Shown one piece after another: positions 1-8,945 of a stretch of 64,000 bases of DNA; the stretch's first letter is position 1; each line of letters opens with the position of its first letter. The position numbers and the translations under genes are program-made. The notes beneath the pieces are model-generated. The model saw only the letters and a list, made by a program, of their open reading frames with translations. It was not told the DNA's origin and searched no databases. Source of the stretch: Ustilago trichophora (taxonomy: Eukaryota > Basidiomycota > Ustilaginomycetes > Ustilaginales > Ustilaginaceae); the NCBI GenBank assembly GCA_900323505.1, contig OOIN01000017.1, positions 186,001 to 250,000 of the forward strand. Reading direction: 5' to 3'.

Positions 1-1
1 T

Positions 2-316
2 CGGGTTAGAAGCTACTCCACAGAAGCTCCAAACCTGTTCCAGATGGACGTAGAGGTCGGTGGTCAGATAAGAAAAGTTCTGACGCTCCCCGTCACACAA
101 GCCTTCTTCGTCGATCATTACCCTCAGCTTCGAGACTCGCAATTGTGGCTCTTCTTTGAAGGAATCATTCATAGATCAACTCGACCTTTCAAAGAATCCA
201 AGCATTTGGCTCTCTTAGGCGGTACATTCCTCCCAGATGCTGCAGAAGAGAGCCTGCGCAGCGAAGACATCTTCCTGCCCGCGTTTCATGACGTTGCTCA
301 AGCTGCTCATCCTTGA
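2..316 (+). CDS. Family II secreted effector-like protein, 3' end only
   Basis: The frame is open from the left edge of the window to a TGA at 314-316, so this is the C-terminal ~104 residues of a gene that starts outside. It carries the late family II blocks seen in the ten genes at 25,473-46,240: a basic-hydrophobic strand like R-K-V-L-T-L-P-V, then LWLFFEG, then LLGGTFLP, and a final short helix ending in A-F-H. No cysteine is present. It is the only family II copy left of the family I array and lies on the same strand as the distant family II block, so the cluster probably continues to the left. No enzymatic motif is seen. Family membership is secure; function is unknown. Confidence 0.75.
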   Translation, partial: RVRSYSTEAPNLFQMDVEVGGQIRKVLTLPVTQAFFVDHYPQLRDSQLWLFFEGIIHRSTRPFKESKHLALLGGTFLPDAAEESLRSEDIFLPAFHDVAQAAHP

Positions 317-372
317 AGTATGAGCTTGGTGGGACATTCTTTGATTGTCCCTAGGACCTAACACTCTCACAG

Positions 373-585
373 TTCATCGAGAAGCACCTCGAGGAGGGCG
401 CCGGCATCCACCATGGCGAACGTCGCCCCTCGGACCCCACGAGCCACATCTCGGTCCCCATCATCTGGGGCAACGACCTGACCCCCTTCTTCCACCTCGA
501 CCTCTCCGCCGCTCTCGCAGCTGCCACCGAGGGTCTTGGCCAAGACTCCCAGATCAGCAGCTCCAGCATCGACAAGAACATCTGA
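373..585 (+). pseudogene. Orphan 3' exon of an unidentified conserved gene
   Basis: A good branch-point/acceptor (CTAAC followed by CTCACAG, ending at 372) opens a frame of 70 codons starting F-I-E-K-H-L-E-E and ending S-I-D-K-N-I before TGA at 583-585. Third codon positions are almost all C or G, unlike the neighbouring effector genes, which suggests a well-expressed housekeeping origin. There is no room for the upstream exons between this exon and the family II stop at 316. It is therefore probably a displaced gene fragment, or the end of a gene with its front deleted. I do not recognise the family. Confidence 0.45.
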
Positions 586-910
586 ACACAATACCCCCTT
601 CCACCAAAACGTATATGCCTAGCTCGCTTGCAGCTAGATGGTCTACATGATGAAAATATCTCCTCGTGTCGTTTTTCTCCCTCGTCACCGTGTCATTTGT
701 GGTTTTTTTTTTGGTTGTTTTTCATCTCAAACCTTTGTCGGTCTTCTTTATCACTCATGTACTTGTAAATGAATGGATCTTTCACGTTCTCATTTCTGCC
801 ATTTCTGTGTGTGATGATATTGTGAGAAGCGAGTTCGGGGGCGGAGGTGACTTTGGAGTTTCATCTGGATCGTAAAGATGTGTATATCGAGCTGAAGCTA
901 GAATCGAATG
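586..910. other. Intergenic, nothing recognised
   Basis: A T-rich stretch at about 690-760 follows the orphan exon and could be its 3' untranslated region. No gene or repeat was seen. Confidence 0.4.
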
Positions 911-1791
911 TTATGCTGGGTGGGCGATGATTGATTCCAACGGTTTCAAATTCCACTGAATCTCCGGATGCCATTTCAACCGTTCTACATGGATCAATCT
1001 GATATCTTCCGTGTCCATGTTATCTTCGGAAGGATAATGGTAATTCCAGATCCCGGCTGAGCATCGCTGCCTTGAGCATATTGGAAACTGATTGTGATTG
1101 CGGTTGGGCCTGTGAGGCCTGAAGCTCGATGAGGCTCCCAGCCCGCCGTAAGGGGGCCGGTCGAGCGCAAAGGGTGAGCAACAAGAACACGGGAGGGAGT
1201 ACAGGGTGGGAAAGGAACAACTGAGCTCGCTAGGCAAGGCCTAGCGAAAGGTAGAGGATGATAGTACTAAAGAAGAATAACATAGGACGAATAACATAGA
1301 GGCATAATGAAGTGGGTGACGTGGCGAGCTCTGCTTGCCCAGACGCTCTCGCCCTGTCGCACGAGTTGCAGGGTTGCAGCTAGTTCGTTGTGACCGAGAC
1401 GCATTTTGCTGCCTAGATTAGTTTGGGGTTGAATGAGGCTGTAGAAGTAGAGTTGGTTGGACTTGACTTTAGGAGAAGCTTTAGCAAAATGTACGGTTTT
1501 CGATCCTAGGGTATGGGCCGATTCGAGTGCTTTCAAGGGGAAATTTTCGATGAGACCATATGCTTGGATGGGGGAAAGATGGGGTACAGGAGAGGGAAGA
1601 CGGATAAAGGGAACATGATGGAGACGATGTTGATGGTATAGTTCAAATTGAAAATGGTTGATCGTTTTTCGGTCGATTTCCTGCTGGATTGAAAGAGCGA
1701 AGATGGGGATGAGCAGCGGCAGGAGGAAGAAGAAAAGGAGGGTCAGGAAGCAGCGGGTTGTCGGATGGCGATGGCTGCTGAGGTAAAGCAT
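911..1791 (-). pseudogene. Family I effector gene split by a 320-bp mobile element
   Basis: The N-terminal part (1369-1791) starts with a signal peptide (M-L-Y-L-S-S followed by a Leu/Phe-rich core) and runs through the family blocks Y-F-Y-S-L-I and L-G-S-K-M-R-L-G to A-A-T-L. The frame then enters the repeat at 1049-1368. On the far side, 911-1048 restarts in register with W-N-Y-H-Y and the usual C-terminal region that ends family I proteins. Family members read L-W-K or V-L-W-K at this point, so the element sits between the L and W codons. As it stands the gene would give a chimeric protein that lost about 45 C-terminal residues and gained about 35 encoded by the element. An upstream ATG at 1842 is possible but does not start with a signal peptide. 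Confidence 0.8.
1049..1368 (-). mobile_element. Solo split-direct-repeat element, family B (inside effector)
   Basis: This is one of five copies of a ~320-bp unit. It begins with ATCCCGGCTGA and ends near GTCGCACGAGTTG. Other copies are at 12103-12409 and 31511-31824 (opposite orientation), 33553-33878, and a degenerate one near 7948-8182. It shares a core (GGCTCCC..CCGCC, then GGTCGAGCGCA, then an AGGG-rich stretch) with family A, the repeat terminating the YR retrotransposon at 52851-58110. It is therefore probably a non-autonomous or solo derivative of a sister element. No target-site duplication is evident, as expected for tyrosine-recombinase integration. Strand follows the autonomous element's coding strand. 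Confidence 0.75.
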
Positions 1792-1971
1792 TTTGCGATC
1801 GAGCAATCGTTTTTTAGGACGTTTAGAACAGGAAGAAGCCAAGAAAAGTTATCGATCGTCAAGCCAATCTGTCCATATATACAGTCGCGTCCAAAACTGT
1901 CCCATAATTTTGTTCTGAGCCGAATATCAATGAGGCTCCACACCAGTCATTTTTACAAATCTAAGCCTTCT

Positions 1972-2575
1972 CACAAGAATGATCACCACCATAATGTCGA
2001 TATTTTGCTAGCTCATATCTAACACCTGGATGTGAAAGATGCTATCCATAGCTACAACTTCCTCACCAACGAAAAAAATAGTTTAGTCTTGGTTATTGAA
2101 TGGGAACAGCATCAAGATAGCCTTAAATTGGGGTCAAAAATTTTGTGAAATTCAACTGCACAGCGCAGTATTGCGAAAAAACACCCCCCTTCACAAGAAT
2201 GGAAATCACACTATGATCAATGTTGCAGCTCACTTGCACCATTCATGGTGTGCGTAGCTGGTATGTATAGCTACAACTTTCTCACCAACATATAGGCAAG
2301 TGTCTGCTGGCATTGAGGAGAAAAAGGCAGTATAAGGAAGGGTATCTTCAAATTTTCGAATTGAAATTTCTAGAGACTGATAAAGTGCACAAATGCGCAA
2401 ATTTTGGACTCAGATTTCCAAAAAAAGAGAGCCAATTCTGCTACAGCACAATAACTAAGACTAAACTCTTTTTTCTGTTGGTGAGTAAGTTGTAGCTATG
2501 GATAGCATCTATTACATCCAGGTTTTAGATATGAGCTAGTAAAGTATTGACATTAAGGTGGTGATCATTCTTGTG
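1972..2575. repeat. MITE-like element with ~125-bp terminal inverted repeats
   Basis: Bases 1972-2095 and 2449-2575 are inverted copies of each other with only scattered mismatches. Both contain GCTATCCATAGCTACAACTT and CTCATATCTAA. A third, more diverged direct copy of the same arm lies inside at about 2190-2290. There is no coding capacity. The outer ends are CACAAGAATG. The overall form fits a miniature inverted-repeat transposable element, or a foldback element, with nested duplication. Confidence 0.65.
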
Positions 2576-3497
2576 TGATGTGGTGTTTCAGAGCTAATTG
2601 TGTGCTGTGCTGTTGGAAATTTTCAGAATTTGCAACTCAAATTTGGTAAGATACGGGGCAGTATTGGACGCGACTGTACAATCCGCAGATGCTTGAAGAA
2701 GTGTACGATGCGTAAGCTTTGGAAGACTCAGAGTGGGGAACTCCCACAGCTTATCCAAAAAAAAACGTTAGTATGTTCGAGCCTCAAGTCACAAGTTCAC
2801 TACACCGCTGTGGGACAAAGCATGAACGAAAACGGCAAGTTCGAGCCGGCAAGCAATCCTCGCGAGATTCGCAAAACCCTTACTCTTTTTCATCCTTACA
2901 TTATTATCATCATCGTCTCATCCCCCACTGACCAACTGGAGCGTGCCGGATGGTGGCTCGTCCCGAAGCCCTGGGCCGACGTGCGTACCAATGGAATTTA
3001 GCAAAAAAATTTCACAAAAAGCTTCAAATGGTGTTTGGTCGCCACACTGTTGTCACGCTGCAATGCAACGCATCGGATGTGATTTGATGTCGTGGCTGAG
3101 TGTGTAGGCTGATGAAGGCTGGCACCGTACATACTCTGAACGAGGGGAGCATCTGCTGAAGCCGTCTCAAGTAACTCTTTCATGACGCACGGCGAGATGG
3201 TTTTCTTTGATTGTATTCAGGCTAAACAGAGGTTTTTGCGTGGTTGTTGGAGCTTCAAGACTGCCGAAATGTGAGCGACCTAAGAGTCAAGGAGATGGAG
3301 AGAGGTACACGATGGAGAAAAGCTAGCCATCAGAAGCATAGTGATGTAAAATATTTTCAAGCCACGATTGTTTTGCCTTTGACCGAGGGTGCCGGGGTAG
3401 AGAAAGTACTATTCGCAAACAAGCGAGGAGCGCAGTCGGCAACGATGGAAAGGATCAAGAACGTTGACATCTCCACGTGAATGATAGAGAAGCGAGC
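2576..3497. other. Intergenic, nothing recognised
   Basis: Only short open frames without recognisable features occur here. The 133-codon plus-strand frame at 2600-3001 lacks a signal peptide or similarity to neighbours and is probably chance. Confidence 0.4.
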
Positions 3498-4037
3498 CTA
3501 ATGGTGTCTCAGTAGTTCCTCCAGGTCCTGGACAGGCCATAACACATTCCTCTTTGTGATGGCGTCAACGTGTACCACATGTTGCTGACCACCATGATAT
3601 TTCCACAGCACGACAGCGATGATGTTGTCGCCCAATCCCATGCGTTCTCCGAGTGGGTGTTCACCAGTGATGATGCTGTAGAAGTACCCGAGTGTGTCAC
3701 CCATGACAGGCTTCTTGACCAAGCCGAGGAACCTTGAAGTTTCGCCGACGGGCCTCTTGTACATCACTGCCGGCACCACGCCGGTAGTCTTGGCGAGCTG
3801 CCATGCGTCAAGCGAAAATTCTGGGATCAAATGCCAGCTGTAGTCGAATTGATGAACATATTCTCCGGTCCCATGTGCAAGATGGGCCCGATGAAGATAT
3901 TCTGTCTGTTGTTTCCGAAGAGTCTCCAACACGTCTACAGACAGTCGGTCGTTTTGATCAACAGCGACAGCGATGAATCCAAAGGAGATAATTGTCGCAA
4001 TGAAGAGCGCGAGGACTCGATGGGAGGTGCCGATCAT
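3498..4037 (-). CDS. Family I secreted effector-like protein (179 aa)
   Basis: The start at 4037 is preferred over an in-frame ATG at 4130. It opens a signal peptide (MIGTSHRVLALFIATIISF), paralogues start at the same place, and a TATAAA at 4117-4122 would put transcription start downstream of 4130. The mature protein (~155 aa) has no cysteine. Family I blocks in order are an alpha-helical region with D-A-W-Q-L-A (~95-100), G-Y-F-Y-S-I-I (~130), L-G-E-R-M-G-L-G (~140), V-V-L-W-K-Y (~152), V-V-H-V-D, and a C-terminal E-L-L-R-H-H. It is intronless and most similar to the gene at 5232-5786. No enzymatic domain is recognised. A secreted, possibly host-directed role is inferred from the signal peptide and clustering. 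Confidence 0.85.
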   Translation of the reverse strand: MIGTSHRVLALFIATIISFGFIAVAVDQNDRLSVDVLETLRKQQTEYLHRAHLAHGTGEYVHQFDYSWHLIPEFSLDAWQLAKTTGVVPAVMYKRPVGETSRFLGLVKKPVMGDTLGYFYSIITGEHPLGERMGLGDNIIAVVLWKYHGGQQHVVHVDAITKRNVLWPVQDLEELLRHH

Positions 4038-4116
4038 GACTGCGTCTGTCGTTCGAAAGGGGCAGGTTGGTGGGGATGAGAGAGCCGTCTCTGAGATGAT
4101 GAGAATTGGGTTCGTA

Positions 4117-4122
4117 TTTATA
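4117..4122 (-). promoter_or_regulatory. TATA box of the 3498-4037 gene
   Basis: TATAAA on the minus strand lies 80 nt upstream of the chosen ATG. It decides the start codon because the longer frame's ATG at 4130 lies upstream of it. Confidence 0.6.
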
Positions 4123-4331
4123 CCCTTCATGCGCTGCTTCTACTCATTCTTCGGAATGCTTGAAACAAGATGTGGATACGCAGCTGGAGATCCACGATGC
4201 ACGGTTGTACACATTCGACGCAACAGGCCGAGCTGCTGACTCTGCATCAAAGCCAAGAGCCCACTTGGTTGACCACGATGCATGTCTCCCAGACCACTCC
4301 CACCAACCCTCGAGTAGGCTGAGAAGACAGT

Positions 4332-4650
4332 CTGTCGCAAGCAGGTGCAGACAAAGACAACAACAGTGAGACCATAAAGCATAGGATTGCGGCGAAAGTG
4401 AGAGCGTACTCCTAGATCCCAAAGCTCCCAGACCCGCCGTGAGGGGGTTTTGGTCGAGCGCAGCGGGACAGAAACATACAGAGAGGGGGGGAACACAGGG
4501 AGGGAAAACAATGAGCGAGCTTGGGGTGAGCGCAGCAAAACAAGCGCAGTGAGGAGAGATGAAGGAAGGAAGGAGCAAGTGAGGTTTTGCTGCTACCCCC
4601 ACTCGCTCAACAGACGTTGTCTCGCAGCTCACACGCACGAGACAGACCAA
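4332..4650 (-). mobile_element. Solo split-direct-repeat element, family A
   Basis: About 320 bp closely matching the A2B2 repeat of the complete YR retrotransposon (52851-53194), including the middle segment absent from that element's split copies. Landmarks are GATTGCGGCGAAAGTGAGAG, GAGCGCAGCGGGACAGAA and CTACCCCCACTCGCTCAACA. The ends read GTCTGTCGC and GAGACAGACC, a short inverted match. It is what recombination between A1 and A2 of a full element would leave. It lies ~300 bp upstream of an effector gene. Confidence 0.8.
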
Positions 4651-5231
4651 GCACGCCGGGATATCGGTCACCTTTGCCAACGTGGAGCCCACGCTTTCAA
4701 TCGTTAGGCTTCATCACACTTTCCAGCGTGTAACCAATCATGGCACAGCAGCGAATAGATGGGCTGCTGTCAAAGCAGTGCGAAATGACAAAGGGTTGCT
4801 GCCAAAGCAATGCGAAACGACACAAGACGACGACAAGTGTAAGCGGCAAGAAGCTCTAGAATTAGCAGTATAAGGAGGGACATTACGCAAGAGCAGCCTA
4901 CTGCAAATACTGTAGAGAGGAATGCAGACACATGCGAACTCCTGCGACGGTGGATCGTTGTACTTGGCAAAGGAAGAAGGCGGGGCCTGGTGAGGTCTGC
5001 CAGAATTCCGGTCAACGAAGTAGTTATGAGCATGAAGATGGGGAGCAACAACGAGGCAGAAGTTGGTGCCGAAGAAGCCCCTCAGGAGGAGAAGAGATGG
5101 TTTCAGACAGTGAAAAAAAACAGTTCAGAGAAAGAATCGGTGTACTGATGACGAGGAAGCGTCTAGTTCAGTTAGCAAGCATAGAGATACCACGGATTTG
5201 GGCACGTTGCTGGTACTAGACCGCCACAAAA
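4651..5231. other. Intergenic with possible signal-peptide remnant
   Basis: A minus-strand frame at 4770-5051 starts like a signal peptide (MLLPIFMLITTSLTGILA) but continues without family I blocks. It could be the front of a decayed effector. Part of this stretch (about 4765-4870) is a diverged copy of about 6130-6210, showing that intergenic DNA was duplicated along with the genes. Confidence 0.35.
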
Positions 5232-5786
5232 TCAATGATGTCGCAGTACGTCCTGCAGTTCCCCAAAATGCCAATGAACTGGCCAATCATTCATCACATC
5301 GACGTGCTGGATCAAAGCATGACCGTCCTTGTACTTCCAGAGCACGCTTCCGCGACGGCGGCTGGCTGGCCCAAAGCCATCAAGTCCCATTCTGAGTCCG
5401 AGCTTGCTATTGTGTGGAATATGGGTGTAGAAGTATCTAGACAGTGGACCGTAAATTGGTTTCTTGCCCCTATTAAGGATTCCAGAGGTTGTTCCAACAA
5501 TCTCACGGTGCGTGCCGACTGGCATCGCGCCGTGGGTGACGGCAAGTTCCCAAGCGTCATTGTGGAACTCCGCCAGACGATTTGGGTCGAAGTCCTGCCA
5601 AAGCCCAGCTAGTCCAAAGTTCCTTTCGAGATTGTTTTGCACCAGCCATTCCCTCTGATGCGCCCGGGCTTTTTCAAGCATTTCGTTAGCCACTTTGTCA
5701 TTAGGATCAATGGCGACAGTGGCAAACGTCAATGTCAGGATTGCTCCAAAGAATAGGGCTAGAGCTCGGTGGAAAGTTGAGACCAT
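5232..5786 (-). CDS. Family I secreted effector-like protein (184 aa)
   Basis: The start at 5786 opens a signal peptide (MVSTFHRALALFFGAILTL), matches the paralogue at 4037, and has a TATAAA at 5841-5846, 55 nt upstream. The in-frame ATG at 5927 lies beyond that box. The mature protein begins near I-D-P-N-D and is cysteine-free. Shared blocks are D-A-W-E-L-A, R-Y-F-Y-T-H-I, L-G-L-R-M-G-L, S-V-L-W-K-Y, Q-H-V-D-V and the terminal D-V-L-R-H-H. A short arginine-rich insert (S-R-R-R-G) between the glycine-rich and V-L-W-K blocks is specific to this copy. Intronless. It forms a tandem pair with 3498-4037. Function unknown. Confidence 0.85.
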   Translation of the reverse strand: MVSTFHRALALFFGAILTLTFATVAIDPNDKVANEMLEKARAHQREWLVQNNLERNFGLAGLWQDFDPNRLAEFHNDAWELAVTHGAMPVGTHREIVGTTSGILNRGKKPIYGPLSRYFYTHIPHNSKLGLRMGLDGFGPASRRRGSVLWKYKDGHALIQHVDVMNDWPVHWHFGELQDVLRHH

Positions 5787-5840
5787 GGCGATATCTGGCG
5801 CTTGAACAGAGTAGACTAGGAAATACCTCTTGTCCAGCTC

Positions 5841-5846
5841 TTTATA
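5841..5846 (-). promoter_or_regulatory. TATA box of the 5232-5786 gene
   Basis: TATAAA on the minus strand, 55 nt upstream of the chosen ATG. Confidence 0.55.
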
Positions 5847-6213
5847 CCTTCTCGTAAAGCTACCAAAGCCCACTTTGGGAGGTGGGCACACTGCTGGGGC
5901 CGAAACCACATTGTAAGATGCCATCATTCCTCTCGTCGAGATGCTTCCTCATTACCAATGTCAAGATCCCCCTTGTTCGAGGCTCACCACTCGAGCTACG
6001 CCCACTAGTCCTTGAGTGGGATCTTTGCGCAGACATGAACGGTGTGACTCCGCCTTTGTTTGTGTTTGCCAAGGTTTAGATCGTCACACAATGAGCTCTC
6101 GAGTGAAGCACGCAACTGAGTCTGATACAGAGGTGGGCTGCTGCCAAAGGAATGCGAAACCAAAACAACAGCGGCAAAAAGCTTTTGAATTGACTGAGGA
6201 GAGGGACAAGCTA
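5847..6213. other. Intergenic, duplicated segment
   Basis: The stretch at about 6130-6210 is a diverged repeat of 4765-4870 (shared GGCTGCTG.CAAAG..AATGCGAAA). Nothing else was recognised. Confidence 0.4.
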
Positions 6214-6440
6214 TCATGGGAGACGAAAGGTCGGATCTTTTCGGCGGTGATGGACTAACCAATACGAAGAAGGCAGGCGAGCTTGCCGAATCTTCGATAG
6301 AAAGAGCAGACGATGCGATGGTGTTGAAAGCCCCTCAACGTGTTCGAGAACCTTTTTCAACGGAGCAAGACTCCATTCCAGACCACCGTCAGTAATCTCT
6401 TCCACCACTGCTTTCGGCTCCCCGGCGCTTTAGGACGCTC
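6214..6440 (-). pseudogene. C-terminal remnant of a family I effector gene
   Basis: The minus-strand frame reads A-V-V-E-E-I-T-D-G-G-L-E-W then L-A-P-L-K-K-V-L-E-H-V-E-G. This aligns with the end of the 10660-11301 protein (V-F-V-D-E-F-I-N-D .. L-P-L-D-K-V-L-E). The frame is stopped upstream and nothing of the N-terminal half remains. A solo LTR begins 37 bp further upstream. This is the tail of a deleted copy. Confidence 0.55.
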
Positions 6441-6476
6441 GCGAGCCTCTTCGGATGCTGTTGGCTGGCTCGCATG

Positions 6477-6788
6477 TGTTGGTCTGACGGTGGCACAGGT
6501 GGCCGGTTGGTGCGCATACACGCTAGTTTGGTAGAACGCAGGTTTTGTATTCCTCGACAGTGACGGAGCGGTAAGTAAAGACAGTGATGATGGTACGTAA
6601 CACAGAGACAACGAGACTAATGGGCTACCTTTTGTTTTGTGCAAACTACCCTGTGAAAGAGACATGGGACATGCAGATAGGGCGTGGGCCCCTATCGCTT
6701 CTTCGGGTACCGGGCATATCCAGTATGCCGGTACCATATATGCTGGGTCGGCCACGACCGAGCCGATACACCACATAGGCCTCCAACA
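6477..6788 (-). mobile_element. Solo LTR
   Basis: 312 bp bounded by TGTTGG and CCAACA. It is an inverted copy of the LTR units at 24493-24799 and 37841-38152, sharing GGTACCGGGCATATCCAG and CAGGGTAGTT-type internal blocks. The 5-bp flanks (GCATG and TGTGC) do not match, so this copy may have been rearranged after insertion. No internal retrotransposon sequence is present. Confidence 0.8.
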
Positions 6789-6838
6789 TGTGCGGCACAA
6801 GCATCAAGTGGACCTCACCACATAGCCAGCTCCTACGG

Positions 6839-7516
6839 TCAGGCAGCGTGTCGCAAGCTTCCTACCAGTGACGTTCCGGCTTCCTCCAACGGTTCCGTCA
6901 TTCCCTTCATCTGCACATTCTTTCCCCAGGGATCCAGAATCTCTATCAACCTTTTCAAGGGATCCTCGACATTTGGCGGGATTGGATACTTGTCTACGGC
7001 GACCAGCTGGGATTTCCGATGGAGAAGATCCTTTCCGTACTCCTTCCTCCACAGAAGTGACGCCATCTGATCTGATCGAAGACCCAAGCTTTTTGCAAGT
7101 TTGTTGAGCTTGGGGTCACGATTGTGGGAGCGGATGAGACTAAGATAATAGCCGGTTCCACGAGGACTACCCTCGAGTTTGGCTCCCAATAGACGATTCT
7201 CCCCTTTGTGGAGCTTGTCTCGGGGCACATAACCGAAGTACTTGATTGAATTATGCTTTTGAGCGAGCTTGAGAGCATTAACTTCAAGTCGTGGTGCTTT
7301 AATATAGCTGGAAAATCCCCGATGGGGCTCGAATAGCGGCGATTGAAGGACTGTACCTTCGGTCCCTTCCTGTTGAAGTCTATAGTGAGCATTCCTCACC
7401 TGTTCTAGCATCTCTGCATCCGCTCCATATGGACTCGACCACCAGCTGCCCAACACAGTGGAAGTCAGCGATGCGATGAGGAAGATACAAGCAATACGAT
7501 TTTTGAGGGCCAACAT
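6839..7516 (-). CDS. Family I secreted effector-like protein (225 aa)
   Basis: The start at 7516 gives a signal peptide (MLALKNRIACIFLIASLTS, cleavage near L-G|S-W-W). The frame extends to 7582 without improving it. The mature protein is cysteine-free. Family blocks present are N-A-L-K-L-A, G-Y-Y-L-S-L-I, L-A-K-S-L-G-L, A-S-L-L-W-R-K and L-V-A-V-D-K-Y. An extended C-terminal tail of ~45 residues follows, as in the 8300 and 10660 copies. It is the closest intact relative of the pseudogene at 8300-8945, sharing A-D-A-E-M-L-E-Q near the mature N-terminus. Intronless, function unknown. Confidence 0.85.
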   Translation of the reverse strand: MLALKNRIACIFLIASLTSTVLGSWWSSPYGADAEMLEQVRNAHYRLQQEGTEGTVLQSPLFEPHRGFSSYIKAPRLEVNALKLAQKHNSIKYFGYVPRDKLHKGENRLLGAKLEGSPRGTGYYLSLIRSHNRDPKLNKLAKSLGLRSDQMASLLWRKEYGKDLLHRKSQLVAVDKYPIPPNVEDPLKRLIEILDPWGKNVQMKGMTEPLEEAGTSLVGSLRHAA

Positions 7517-8299
7517 AGATGTCTGCTCCGGTCGATGGCTCAGGAGTTGAGATGTGAGGTTTTGGATGGGAGGCAAACGCACGACGTAGCAGTTTCAATC
7601 AATTTAAGTACCTTTCCAGCCGTGGCTTGATATTCATTTGAGAACCGGCCCGCTTAGGTAGAGCAGCAAAGAGACTGGTGCATGAACAAGAAGTAAGTCT
7701 CCCTCAACCGCCAAGAAGCACCATCGCCACTCAACGGCGGCAGAGTGAAATTGGGCGTCCTGGGTACCCACTGTTGGTGGGGGAGAGGCATTGTGCTGAG
7801 GTGAAGTGAGCTGACCCTCCGGAGGTGGTGGGTCGCGATGGGACTGGAACCACTGGTCTCAGCTAAGCGGTAGCTGGCCTCTTTCTTCACGCAGGTACAT
7901 CTCTCGCATAACCATAATGAAGCGAATGTGATTTGAGTGAACAGCAAGGCTTGAGGCTCGATGAGGCACCCGGCCCATCATAAAGGGTACTAGTCAGTAA
8001 CAAGGCGAGCAACAGTTACAAAGGTTGGGAATGCAGGGTGGGAACAGAAAAGGCTAACTCGCTATGCCTCGGAAAAGAGAATGGTACTGGAGGAAATCAT
8101 GATATGAATTGAGGTTTAAAGGAGTGGACGAGATCAAGTGGTGAGCTCCGCTGGCCGAGACGCTCTTGTCCTACCACACAAGGTACATGCTCGTCACCAT
8201 GCTAGTGGAAGTTGTTTTGTTGAGAGTAGTGATGGCGGGGAAGTGGCCTATACAGCTGAGAGAAAGTAGTGGAGTTGATCACGTATTGAACGACGATGA
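7517..8299. other. Intergenic with degenerate family B repeat at 7948-8182
   Basis: About 7948-8182 aligns with the family B element (GGCTCGATGAGGC, then GCAGGGTGGGAA, then GACGCTCTTGTCCT) but is diverged and lacks the CCCGGCTGA end. About 7700-7850 resembles 9130-9250 and 10290-10410 (a CCGCC..GCA..GTCGC block and GGAGGTGGG), which is duplicated upstream sequence of family I genes. Confidence 0.5.
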
Positions 8300-8945
8300 T
8301 CAGCCAACAGGTCGTAAGGCCTTCTTCATCGACGCCTCGACCTTAGCCAATGGCTCTGCACTTCCGTCGAACGGCTCGTTGGCCGATTTAAGTGACGTCA
8401 GAACATCCTCTACTTTCTGCAAAGGATATTTGACCTCTTCCAGATAAGGGTATTCGCTGATGTCGATCAATTGGACTTTCTTCGTTAAGGCATTCTGTTT
8501 CCACACAATCCTTGCTATCCTGTCTTTTGCGAGACCCATACTGTTTGCAAGACCGAATTTGTCCTTGCGGCCATCTCCAGGAAAAATGACACTGGCAAAG
8601 TAGTGGTATGCTTGAGATTCCTCTGTCCCAGTCTAGCAATCGACGCCTCGGTCGGTTCAGCACTGCCAAGGTACATGACCCCGTCAGCTTGAGCAAGCTT
8701 CCAAGCCCTTTGTCGCAGAAATGGGGTTTTCCAGTAGGCAAAAAGTCCAGTTTTTGGCGCAAGCTTCCCCCAATCCCCTGTACCCTCATGCATTTGTTCC
8801 CTACGAAGGTCAAGTTCAGCTGTCCTTGCCTGCTCGATCATTTCTGCATCCACTCCATTGAAGTGGGACCTCCAAGCGGAGACCGTGACAGCTAGAACTG
8901 CGATGAGAAGAGATAAGCAATACGATTCTTGGCGACAGCGAGCAT
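8300..8945 (-). pseudogene. Family I effector pseudogene with two frameshifts
   Basis: Compared with 6839-7516, the ancestral start is ATG at 8945 (M-L-A-V-A-K-N-R-I-A). The frame is lost near 8905-8910 inside the signal peptide, where one base appears missing before the S-L-L-I-A-V-L segment. It then runs as the 8515-9024 frame through D-A-E-M-I-E-Q-A-R to near 8615, where a second one-base loss moves the rest to another frame (Y-F-A-S-V-I-F, then R-I-V-W-K-Q, ending at 8300). All family blocks survive across three frames. No single frame could give a secreted full-length product. Sequencing error is a possible alternative for either site. Confidence 0.75.

Noticed and set aside
7840..7900. 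tRNA-like T-arm (GGTTCCAGTCCC) on the minus strand
   Set aside because: The flanking bases do not pair into acceptor, D and anticodon stems, so no tRNA could be folded.
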